In this document: positions 13,253 through 23,728 of the stretch, piece by piece
How positions within the stretch are numbered: the first letter of the stretch is position 1
Layout: every line of letters starts with the position of its first letter
From: Rotaria socialis
Lineage: Eukaryota > Rotifera > Eurotatoria > Philodinida > Philodinidae
Length of the DNA: 64,000 bases
Reading direction: 5' to 3'
Assembly (NCBI GenBank): GCA_905331475.1
Contig: CAJNYU010001314.1
Coordinates: forward strand, 1 to 64,000
Position numbers and translations under genes: made by a program
The notes under the pieces: generated by a model
Seen by the model: only the letters and a program-made list of their open reading frames with translations
The model's database searches: none
Told to the model about the DNA's origin: nothing

Positions 13253-14113
13253 ATGAGTGAGAAAGAACGTGCTGTAATTGCTAGAACACATGAAGCATTC
13301 GGAACGTGTTTAACAGCCGAAAAATTAAAAGAGGACTTCAACAAATTAGGTATCCTGCCTGGCATGAATCTATTGGTTCATTGTTCATTGTCGAAAATCG
13401 GATGGATTTGTGGTGGATCTGTTACTCTTATACAAGTTTTACTAGATTTATTAGGTCCCGAAGGAACTCTTATAATGCCGTCTCATACTAGTGATAATTC
13501 CAACCCTAAATATTGGCAAAATCCACCCGTACCATCAGAATGGTTTGATACTATTCGTCAATCAATGCCAATGTATCAATCTGATAGAACACCTACATTG
13601 TATATGGGAAAACTAGCTGAAACATTTCGAAAATGGCCTGGAGTTTTACGAAGTGAGCACCCACAACATTCGATGATTGCTTTTGGTAAAAATGCTAAAT
13701 TAATTATTGATAAACATATTGATTCCTGCAGTGAACAATCGCCATTGGCTCGTTTATATGATTTAAATGATAATGGATATGTTTTATTGTTAGGCGTCGA
13801 ATATGAAAATAATACTTCGCTACATTTATCTGAATACCGTTTTCAAACCAATAATAATATTGAAAAAACTTTTATCAGTGGTGCATCAATAGAAAATCCC
13901 GAAACAAAAAAACGTCAATGGATTGAATGGAACGATTATGACTATGATTCAAACGATTTTAATGATATTGGACGTGCATTCGATTCTATAGAAGGAAACA
14001 CAACAATTGGATCTGTTGGTTTGGCGAAAGCTCGATTAATGAAGCAATATTTATTGATCGATTTTGCTACTGATTGGATGAATAAAAATAGAATGAAAAA
14101 AAACACAAGCTAA
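13253..14113 (+). CDS. Aminoglycoside N(3)-acetyltransferase family protein (AAC(3))
   Basis: This is a single 286-aa exon of the AAC(3)/YokD family, which moves an acetyl group from acetyl-CoA to the 3-amino group of aminoglycosides or to related amines. Family landmarks are HCSLSKIG (43-50), GTLIMPSHTS (71-80), EHPQHSMIAFG (135-145, with H136 and H139), QSPLARLYD followed by GYVLLLGV (162-183), and SLHLSEYR. The length matches bacterial members. The family is bacterial and the gene has no introns, which suggests horizontal acquisition. Codon use is AT-rich like its neighbours, and an acceptor-like TTTTTTTAG precedes the ATG, so it appears adapted to the host. Its true substrate in an animal is unknown; a role in drug resistance should not be assumed. 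It lies between eukaryotic genes with introns, which argues against contamination. Confidence 0.9.
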   Translation: MSEKERAVIARTHEAFGTCLTAEKLKEDFNKLGILPGMNLLVHCSLSKIGWICGGSVTLIQVLLDLLGPEGTLIMPSHTSDNSNPKYWQNPPVPSEWFDTIRQSMPMYQSDRTPTLYMGKLAETFRKWPGVLRSEHPQHSMIAFGKNAKLIIDKHIDSCSEQSPLARLYDLNDNGYVLLLGVEYENNTSLHLSEYRFQTNNNIEKTFISGASIENPETKKRQWIEWNDYDYDSNDFNDIGRAFDSIEGNTTIGSVGLAKARLMKQYLLIDFATDWMNKNRMKKNTS

Positions 14114-15235
14114 TTAATCACTTTATGCTTTTATTTTCTATGATATTCATTTCAATTTTCTAGAAAATGTTTTATCTTTCTTGTTAGTGCTATTGAATTT
14201 CTTTATTTCTATTCATTTGATCGGTATACTAACATTTTATTGCAATAATTACAAGGAGACTGTCAATTTCTATACTTCAACATACAGGATAAACCATAAG
14301 TCAGGTGTCACCATTTGTTTTCGATTTCTCTTTTTTTATAGATTGTCGGGTAAATCTCATGTCTATACCAGATGCATACTAGATGGCATAAGAGAAAGAT
14401 GCAGCGATGAAACAACATCTGCATATAGTAGTTTATTCAGAAGTGTGCAAATGCAGGATAACCAAATTTGTACGTAGAAGAATAAATTAATCTTCCATCT
14501 TATGATAAGGAAATTTTAGTGAACAGCTTCGTACTAAAAATACTTCACGAAGGCTTACTTTGGTGCGTGCCATTTCGTTTTCCTGTGACTCTAATAAAAT
14601 TTTGCTGGAGCTCAGATGTGTTTTCTTATTTTTCATTATTCTGCATTTATACACTCTTGGAGAAATTACTATATCTAGATGCTACTTTATCGATGCATCT
14701 TTCATGTATATCATCTATAGTATATATGACATAAATATGAGACAATCTATAGGCACGAAATCGAGAAAAAAACTGTGTTTTTTGAGTTATGGCCAACGAG
14801 GGGGGGGCATACTACTTTTGGATTTTGAAGTACATTAAAGTATCTCAAAGTACGAAGCAAATTACCTTAAAGTACATGAAGTAGTATGAAGTAACATGTT
14901 TCCCCTTGCTTATTGTTCACTCATTATATTTCAATCAACGATCATGTTGAATAAAATATCGAGTAAAACAAGATAATTTAATACTCTGAGATTACCTAAA
15001 TCAATACTGATCATAAAGGATTAATTATCAAGGACGATGTCATCGAAGCGATAAACCTAAATGCCAAAAAAAAACTATATAGAGTAGATTTGAGTAAATA
15101 CAGAACGAGTAAAAATAAGAATGACGAAGAAAGTGGTAGTAAATAAAGAGCTTCCAACAAATACACTCCGTCATGAGATGACACAGCAAAAATCTACTAT
15201 ATCAGTGTACGCCACATAAATTTTTTTTCTTCACA
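14114..15235. other. Intergenic stretch with an AAGTA word patch
   Basis: No gene was found. At about 14800-14900 the words AAAGTA and GAAGTA recur about eight times after a run of eight G, and the patch ends in a run of C. This resembles the word-repeat elements elsewhere in the window, but no target duplication was found. Confidence 0.45.
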
Positions 15236-16314
15236 ATGTCTACACCAACGTTTCCTGCCAAAACAACTGCGCTCGAAGTTGTCAAAGGACTTCGTGCAAA
15301 ACTAGATGGAAAAGTCGTACTTGTTACGGGTGCTACATCAGGTAAACAAGTAACATAAAAAAAGTATTTTTTCATAAAAAAAATATTTCTTTGTTTCAAG
15401 GTATTGGTGTTGAAACAGCTCGTGCATTGGCATCTGCAAATGCACATGTAATTATAACAGCGCGAGATATGAATAAAGGTGCACAAGTTATTGCAGATAT
15501 TAGAAAAACAACAGGTAACAATAAAGTCGAAGTGATGGAAATGGATCTTACTTCACTCCAATCGGTTAGAAAATTTGTTTCTCAATTTCAAGCACGTGGA
15601 TTACCAATAAATATTCTTATTTGTAAGTCAAATTTATTGTTATTCTTGTTTGCTGTGATCATTTATTTCGATTGATATATCTATACAGGCAATGCAGGAA
15701 TTATGGCAACTCCGTACTCAAAGACAGTTGATGGCTTTGAATCACAATTTGGCGTCAATCATCTAGCTCATTTTCTTCTTACTACTAGCCTTTTACCAGA
15801 ACTAAAAGCAGGTAAACCATCACGTGTAGTTGTTGTTAGCTCATTAGCTAATAAACGTGGTGGTATAAATTGGGATGATATTAACTGGGAGAAAAAATAT
15901 GACAAATGGCTTGCCTATGCTCAGAGTAAAACGGCAAATATTCTATTTGCTAAACAATTGAATAAATTATATGAATCAGAAGGTATTCAAGCGTATTCTT
16001 TACATCCGGGTGGAATTCTAACGAATTTACAAGTGCACGTACCAATCGAAGAACAACGTGCAATGGGATGGTTTAAGGAAGATGGTACACCCCATGATCT
16101 ATTCAAAACCGTAGAGCAAGGAGCATCAACAAGTGTCTACGCTGCTTTGGCACCTGCTCTTGATAAGCACGGTGGAGAATATCTTGAAGATTGTGCAATA
16201 AGTGTAGGAATACATTCTGATCAAATGTATTTCGGTTTGGGATTGCATGCAGTTGATATGGAAGCAGCTGAACGTTTATGGAAATTAAGCGAACAAATGG
16301 TAGCAGCCAAATAG
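15236..16314 (+). CDS. Short-chain dehydrogenase/reductase, retinol dehydrogenase or WWOX-like
   Basis: Three exons, join(15236..15341,15401..15622,15689..16314), give 317 aa. The introns are 59 and 66 bp and have GT-AG ends. Intron 1 splits the first glycine after TS in the cofactor motif TGATSGIG (31-38); intron 2 splits Cys110 of CNAG, the usual NNAG position. Catalytic residues are Ser160 or Ser161 in VVVVSSLAN, and Tyr186 and Lys190 in YAQSK, followed by HPGG. This is the classical SDR Rossmann fold that uses NAD(P)H to oxidise or reduce alcohols and ketones. Its overall shape resembles the retinol dehydrogenase 11-14/WWOX group, but the substrate cannot be told from sequence alone. No N-terminal membrane anchor is seen. 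An AATAAA at 16370-16375 is a likely polyadenylation signal. Confidence 0.92.
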
Positions 16315-16379
16315 AAGAATGGCTTAAAAGCATAACTTAGTTTTAGAGCTCTCTATTAACATTATAGAAAATAAACCTA

Positions 16380-17457
16380 TGACATTAAAATTTTGCATCA
16401 ACACTCTATGTATAGTGAGAAAATATTTCTCGTTTGATAAAGAGTAGCAATCCTTCCTTATACGCCTTGTAACTATTATTTTACGTCTCTATTCAATAAA
16501 GTATTCCGTTGAACTCGTAACGCTATGAGAATGTTGAAAGCTTATCTTCAAGTTGTATCTAGCGAAAATCTGATGCAATGTGAATTCTTTTTTTAAGCCA
16601 AGAAATTTAAGAAAAAAATGACTAATCAATAGTTTCAATGCAAGTCATCCTGTTTGACTCTTGCTTTCTAATCAATGCGCCTTTCCCGCGACCATAGTTT
16701 CCTTCGAGATTCATCCCATGCAAAACAAAATTGAAAAATACATTTTTAAGCGTTTTTGATATTGATAAAGTGAAATAAATTAACTCTACTCACAATTTTT
16801 CACTTTTTATAATACTTATTTTGACTTTTCTAACTTACAACAGTATTTTATAGTACTGATGAAAGTGCTAAAAGTATATTGTCTACTAGGGAATCACCGT
16901 AGTGTGTTACACACTATCAGGGTATGTAAGAAACAATATTTAAGATAAAAAATTATCTAACGAGAATCTTCAATATTGAATAGAGAATGTCACAGAGAAT
17001 ATTGGGTGGCCGTTACATAACTCTTAATGCAAATTCAATAATAGTCCAAGCCAATCATCGGATTGATAACAGGTGAAGAAAGCTAATTTTTACTAATTTT
17101 CAATGTATTAAAAAGTGCTTTTCGCTTACAGGTATATACTGATAGTCACTTCTATAAAGATTCATTGATAAGTACTTTTTACATGAGATAAGAAAATCAG
17201 AAGAGCACTCATTAGTAACTATGTTCGATCAAAAATTTCGCATGGTATGTGAGTACAATTCAAGGGAAGATACACACCCACACCGTCAATACCGAACGAT
17301 GATGTTCCACTTTGGTTATCACCGTTAGCCTATATCAAACAGGTACCGTGACGTATTGTTTAGAAAACTTGAACAACTGTTCGGAGTGATTATCAAAGTT
17401 AAACGGTGAATCTGATAGGAATAAAACGAATTTACAACAAATAGCGTATCGAGCCAG
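16380..17457. other. Gene-free stretch
   Basis: AT-rich DNA between convergent genes. No coding, RNA or repeat feature was recognised. Confidence 0.5.
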
Positions 17458-17550
17458 TGACGTGCCTTTAAACGAAAGTAAATGTCTTGCATCGAACTTC
17501 TCTTCTCGTTGCCTACTCAACATGTTTGATTAGAAATCAAGTAAGCGGAA
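17458..17550. repeat. Duplicated 3' flank of the ART paralogues (copy A)
   Basis: This block beyond the 3' end of the ART gene at 17596 closely matches 27478-27563 beyond the paralogue at 27657. Shared words include CGAAAGTAAATGTCTTGCAT and CTACTCAACATGTTTGATT. The duplication therefore took flanking DNA as well as the coding region. The 62-aa frame over this block is not conserved in the other copy, so it is not coding. Confidence 0.7.
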
Positions 17551-17595
17551 ATAATTTTTCATTTCAAATTGTCTAATTTTAAGTCAGTAGTATAT

Positions 17596-18474
17596 TTAAT
17601 TATTACCATCATGAACTCTTTTGAATTTTGCATAAAGTTTGTTGTCCTGATATTCTTCCCACAGATCGTTTCCTTTGTCTATAAAATATCCATTACGATG
17701 ATGATAGCGATAAGGCGCATCCCAATAGCCATTTCGATTGCCAGCGATGAGAAACAGTTCTTGTGGCTTGTCAGCATAAGACCAGTGAACATCTGTACTA
17801 TTCTTATAAAAATAAACGAACATGTTTCTTGATGGATCAGCAATTTTAACATCTCCTGGAATAAGTTTCTCACAGTTTGATTCTACCTTTTTTGTATCGA
17901 TACATTTTAATTGAATGATTTTTGCATCATGCATAATATTCTTTACAACATATCCACTGTATGGATAGAAGATAACTTCTTGTTCGGCGGGAAACTCAGA
18001 ATATTTTGAAATATCAGTACGATACGTCCAATCGTCTTCTGATGCTTCGATTTCAAACATATAATTACCAAAACCATGTGCTACATCTTTGTCTCTTGAT
18101 GTACACGTAAACGTTGGCCACAAGAACTGTAGACCTTCTTTATATTCGTGTTTAACATGTTCACTTGTTAGACTTAAACCACGATAGACTTTTAAAGATT
18201 CTTTTTGATTATTATTTCGAATGGCCGTTCTTAGACTATTGATGAATTGTACATTGCTTTTCAATATATCATAGTCATCATTAAGGAGAGCTGTGTTAAT
18301 AACATGGTAATATTGTCCATCTTCTTTTGTCCATGTAAAAAACACTTCGTCTGCTGGATCGGATTTAACATCGATGCCAATTATTTCACGATAACATGGA
18401 CGGCGAAAAGCAGGTAAAAGAAAGCGGGATGTTGCGCACGAAAACTTGTCGACGTTACGTGTTGATGTTGACAT
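17596..18474 (-). CDS. NAD-arginine ADP-ribosyltransferase, paralogue A
   Basis: A single-exon 292-aa protein. The ART core carries VYRGL (Arg98), FTCTSRD (T123-S126, at the S-T-S position) and FPAEQEVIF with the catalytic ExE at Glu164-Glu166. This R-S-E set is typical of arginine-directed mono-ADP-ribosyltransferases that use NAD. No signal peptide or GPI-type tail is visible, unlike vertebrate ecto-ARTs, so an intracellular protein is inferred. The last 90 or so residues form a conserved aromatic-rich segment (NMFVYFYK, YWDAPYRYHHRNGYF, DLWEEYQDNK) that I do not recognise and that is fully kept in the paralogue at 27657-28535. Both copies lie on the same strand, on either side of the GrpB-SAM-PARP gene. 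Confidence 0.85.
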   Translation of the reverse strand: MSTSTRNVDKFSCATSRFLLPAFRRPCYREIIGIDVKSDPADEVFFTWTKEDGQYYHVINTALLNDDYDILKSNVQFINSLRTAIRNNNQKESLKVYRGLSLTSEHVKHEYKEGLQFLWPTFTCTSRDKDVAHGFGNYMFEIEASEDDWTYRTDISKYSEFPAEQEVIFYPYSGYVVKNIMHDAKIIQLKCIDTKKVESNCEKLIPGDVKIADPSRNMFVYFYKNSTDVHWSYADKPQELFLIAGNRNGYWDAPYRYHHRNGYFIDKGNDLWEEYQDNKLYAKFKRVHDGNN

Positions 18475-20805
18475 TTTGGAACCGTTAGGATTTATTTCGC
18501 GATTAAATAGTCAATATCAATATATATTATTTCACTCTGAAACGTTAATCAGTGAAATAGATGCTTATTAATCATCTGGAAACACTTCAGGTGTCATACG
18601 ATTGGGTGAAAGTGTCAATATGAAAGAGTTTCAGAGGTGGCTCGTATATCTTAGGCAATTTCTGTTTCTCATCAGATGTAACTTCGCGTGATCGCACCTC
18701 GTCTGGAGTGATTGCATGAAAACAAAGATTTCATTCACACATATTCACTCAAAACGCAAGCTGTTGAGAATATTATACTTGCGGAAGTACTTAATTTTCT
18801 CAGTTCTACAGATTTCTGAACTGTGCGCAAAGTAAACGATGAGAATGTTGAATACTGCTTTCATTCTATACATCGTCTTATTTTTTTCGATCTAATGCAC
18901 AATAATAAACGACGTCAAGCATCTGCGCTATGTTTTCCAGAAGTGAAGAAAAAAGAAGTTGATGCATGCAACCTTATCTTGTTCTTATAAATTGCTCCAC
19001 GGAGATGGAATTTTATATCTTTTTGCTTTCCTGCGATCATAGTCTTATATTTTCCAAGTGCAATTTTAACTACTTTCTTTAGAAGTTGTAATCATGATTA
19101 TAAGTGAAGAAAAGTTCAATATGCACATGCTGAATGGACTTTTCTCAGCAAATTTCTAGAGAGGAAGAGTAAAACAAGCAAGAGCGATAGCGTTATTTTG
19201 CTAATATTGAAGTACTCTAACAATTTTTTTATTTTTATTTTGTGTGTTCTCGCACGTCTATTTTATACGGTACGTTGGCTGCTTGTATCCATGGAGCCCA
19301 ACAAATTGTTTTCTGCTTTCTTTTTTTGCCTTCGGGAAGTGTCTACAACGTCTATTTCGTTAATGGCCTCAACGCAGTAAAGATTCTTCGTTGCTTTTTG
19401 CGGCTACTTTTTTTCTGTTAGCATTATGATTTATCTCTCGTCTAGAGTCTTGCCGAAATATGTAACATTACAGATGTAGCTGAAAATTTTACTAATACGA
19501 TTAGTTGGTCAAACAGAAAAAAAAACAATTTCAAATTTTTTATATTAATAAATGTTAAAATGATGGGACTTGAGTTGCACCGGTACAGAATATGAGTGTT
19601 TGTTTATTACTCAGTTCCTGGCATCCTCGAAAAGTAAAATAAGCTGACGCTCACTTTGTCAAATGCAGTTTGTAGCTAGTGAATAATGAATGACATTTGA
19701 TGATGATGATTCTTGTGTATGCCTGTTGTATGAAAAACTAAAAATTGATTTTTAGTAAAATGCAATGATTTTTTTCACAATACACAAAAGAAACTTATTG
19801 GAGAAGAATGATTGAAAAAGCAGCATGAAAGTGAAGTACTTTTTGGTAAACGTGGCCAGAAGAAAGTAATATTGCTTCTTGTTTCAATTCATTTCAATCT
19901 GCTTGAAAAAGTACGTCTTGTGACAGATTTCAAAAGTAGGAAAACACACGGAAGGCAGCTCACTAAGGGTAACTTTCGTATCATGTGCAAATGTGTATAT
20001 TATTCTGTTCTCATAGTTCTTGCATGTTTTTTTTTTCAGTTATCTATGACATCTATGTTGAGCTAAATAAAAACGATCCAGCACAGTTCTAATGGTAATC
20101 AGACTAGTAGCGAGTAGGATCAGAGAGAATTTATTTTCATGATCAGCAGTTCGTTTTTTGCATGATATAAAAATATTTAACTTCAGTGTTGTCCTTGATT
20201 TAGAAAACTTTTGTTTACTGCTGTAATACAAAAAGGAACATGAAATGAAAAATGTATGTAGAAGATACTTGTCAAGCAACTATAGTAGTAAACCGATAGA
20301 AAAAAATGTAGTATCGAACGTACGGAACGGCATTTTCATTTGATGGTAGTGGATGAGATCAAAAACATACGTCATTTAAACGCAAAGAAATTCAAAATAA
20401 AAACTAATTGAAACAGAATTTGGACTTTTCAAACAAAATATTGTATAATTATTGTATTAGTAGAGCTCTTTGTGGTGTTCCTTGCTGTATTATTGCACTC
20501 AAACGTGTACCTTTGGTTGCTAGAAGTGGTTTACAAAATTTCAATCTCATAGACATGTCAATATTATAATTGTAAATGTATTTTTCCACATAGTTATTAG
20601 TTTAAAACAAACTTTCACACACAGATACATACATATAAGTGAGGTGAGGTAAGAAATCACTAGAAAGTGTTACACAGAAAAGAAATTTAGAGAGAAAATA
20701 ATACAGATCGAATACAAAAGAAACAACTGTACCAGAACATCCTCGAAGGAAACGTGCATCCACCTAGGAAGAAAAACTATTCAGCGCAGCCCCTTTGGGG
20801 CGAAA
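18475..20805. other. Gene-free AT-rich stretch
   Basis: No protein-like frame, RNA gene or defined repeat was recognised. The frames at 19198-20279 are short, and their translations look like noise. Confidence 0.5.
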
Positions 20806-21135
20806 ATGTGGAACTCACATATATTCTTGAAGCCTCGATCAACCAATAAAAATGCGTAAAATGAAAAATTTTTCAGACTACTGATTTTTCAAAATAATTG
20901 ATCGTCACAGCAAAATCTCTCTCATTTATTTTTACATTTTCAAAAGATTATTGTATTTTGGTTGGCGCCCTTTTTTCTTTCGCATTTCTCCATTTTTTTT
21001 CGTTTTTTCTTCATTTTTTCTTCTAATTAGTAATTAGCTTTTAATGCCTGTAATGGGAGGGGGTGGGGAGCCGCAAAATTCTGCCCCTTAAACTTACACA
21101 CTATATTCTTCAAAAATATACGTGAGTTCCATAAA
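20806..21135. repeat. Inverted-repeat element, about 330 bp
   Basis: The words at 20806-20832 (TGGAACTCACATATATTCTT) and 21109-21133 are inverted copies that match at about 22 of 24 positions. Between them lie G-, C- and T-rich runs. I infer a small foldback or MITE-like element; target duplications were not found. Another short inverted pair, GCGAGACTC and GAGTCTCGC, follows at about 21137-21200. Confidence 0.5.
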
Positions 21136-23728
21136 AGCGAGACTCGCTCTATTGGAGACAAATCGGAGTACACTGTGAGCACGTACTCTAGGAGTCTCGC
21201 CACTTCTCCGGTGTTATTTTATGATCACGTCAGCCAGTTATGGTATTCTTTCAAGAAAACAATTTTTTATATTTAATCATCAGAAGCAAATAATATGGAT
21301 GAAACAAAACCACAATGAAATATGTCAATTCGATTCAAACTTATGCTTTTTTGCATTTTGTTTCACATTACTCATGAAAATTAACTATTCTCTCTATTTG
21401 TATGATGGTCGTAGAAAAAGAAAACTAATTAAAATGTGAGCATGAGTTCATATAATAGAAATAATACAATATTTCATAAAGGCATATTGTTTAATAATTA
21501 TCTCTCTTTTCATAGAACGCAAAGTCTACCTTTATATTTTGTATGCACGAAAAGCGCGGACTTAATTTAATTTAGCTTTTGAGTATCGGTCAATATCAAG
21601 GACTATGGTAACCTCTGATATACACTTGACCGAACAATTAGTTGTTGTCATGAGTGAAGGCTATTCAGTAGAAATTCCCTGGGGAGTCCCCGCAAAAGAA
21701 CGAAATCTCTAGGGGCTCCCTGGGGATTCTTCTAGGGAGAGTTGAACTCGTAAGAGTTCAACAAAATACATTAATTACTATATGACTCATACAAACGATA
21801 TGAGAGAGCGTTGAGATAAATGAAAAATAAGAAATAAAATTTTGTTCTGTTTTGACCAACAATTTGAAAAAGAAATTGAAATTATGATAAATTAGAAAAT
21901 AGATTACTAAATCTAACTCATAGAAAAAGTTTTCATATCGCTCATATAACTTTTTTTGCATTTTGATTTTCGAAATTCTTTTTTCTTTTTTTCACTTTCT
22001 TTTGTGTCTATGTTTTCTATTTTTAATTAAATCTATTATTCCAATCTCAGCCTCTCTTCTACACAAAAATATTATAATTGAAAAAATAACAGAAAGAACA
22101 AAATGTAAAAATAATACGGTTCTCTCTCACTCGCTCTTGCCAATCTATACAATCCATTATTCATCATAAACACATCATCAAAAGATTCTTCACAATTGCA
22201 TTTGTTTTCTCATATTCTCGACATTGTTATTTTCTGAGATGAATTTCTGTTATCTTGAAAAGAAATTGTTAATATTCAAGATTAGATTTTCTGCCGGTCA
22301 TCAAATCAAACTTTAAATATTTATAAAAATCAAGCATTTTATAAAAGTTTGCAAATGCTTTTCGGCTATATTAGAATGAATTTTCTACAAAATAGAAATT
22401 CAAAACAATTACAGTATATTCTGTCGGACGCGTGCGGATAGGGTGAAAATGTGAGCGCGGATGCCCATGTAGTTCTATGTGTGGCCGAATGAAAGACATA
22501 CTAATGATCATTAGGCCTATCTATGAGCAAAGTGTGCAAGGTGAAATTCTTTATTTCCACTGTTTTGGAAATGATTATAGGCAGTTAAAATGTTGACTTC
22601 TTGTGCAGAAGAATGCGATTGTAAATATCAGCTATGTTGATTCGATTTTGAGATTTCAATCAATTTTAATCAAGAAAGTTTTTCACTTCGTAAAACATAC
22701 TCACGCTCGAACGAACTGTTTCTAAGCACATCTACATGAATTGACGGCTCTTTTCTGTTAGAGTTACGCACGAAGAATGTATGACAATGGCGTTACTACT
22801 GAAGTTTACATTTGTTGTTGCAAAGAAATAATGTGGCGGTGTTACTGGTAGCAGAAGAAGAAGAAAAAAGGCAAAAAAGTGAGCTGCGTGCTTTTTGTCA
22901 CAAAATAAAGAATTTATCGCACACACCTTTAATTTGAAAAAGCTGCTAAAACAGAAAGTCTACAGTATAGATTATGACAACAACATAAGTAGAAGTGAAT
23001 CCATCATAATGTGAGTACCCAATTAGAAATTCCAATGATTAAAGTAAATTAAAATTTCATAGTTGTATGAGCACAGCTGAAATTGATGATCAAACTTTTC
23101 TTCAAAAAAAAACCAACATTTTCTATGAGGGCTTCAAATTAAATGGTATGCTGACATACAATAAATAGACTTTGTCTGATGCAAAAATAAGACGAAACAA
23201 GTGTTCGCATGTATGAAAATGGGAGAAGGAGCACCTGCGTTCTCGCACCCATTCTCTTACATTCATATATTTCTGATTGGCCCAGAAGCAATTACTCGAA
23301 ATAGTCTATTTTAAGAAAACTTTCATGGCTCTTAAACGAAATAAACTAGTGCTATCGGTCGTCTGCCTATCGAAAGATGACCAGTTTTCTATCGACTAAT
23401 CAGTTTTGACGGCAAAATGAGAGAAAATTTTTTTCTATTGATTATCGTCCGGAGCGAACTTACAGAATTGGTTTACCCTTGACCAATACAAAGTTGGCAT
23501 GTTTCGATATTTCCCTAGAATCCTTGTCTACTGAAAATGTGCAGTTCACTATCTAGTTTCTGTCGCGCGTTTTGTGGAGAACATACAAATGTCATAATGT
23601 GAGGTGCGAAAAGCAAAGTATTTTGGACTCTTGCGATACTGGTATGACAAACATTGATCTCGATTGTAATCTTGATGTTAATTTGTTTTTAAGATAAAAA
23701 ATTAGCGTGTTTTGAAATAGTTTATACG
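21136..23728. other. Gene-free stretch with a CTAGGGGCTCCC patch
   Basis: No gene was recognised. At 21677-21745 the words CCCTGGGGA, CTAGGGG and CTCCCTGGGG recur in both orientations in about 70 bp, making another small word-repeat patch in AT-rich DNA. Confidence 0.45.

Noticed and set aside
17335..17523. 62-aa minus frame in the ART 3' flank
   Set aside because: The duplicated flank at 27478-27563 does not keep the frame.
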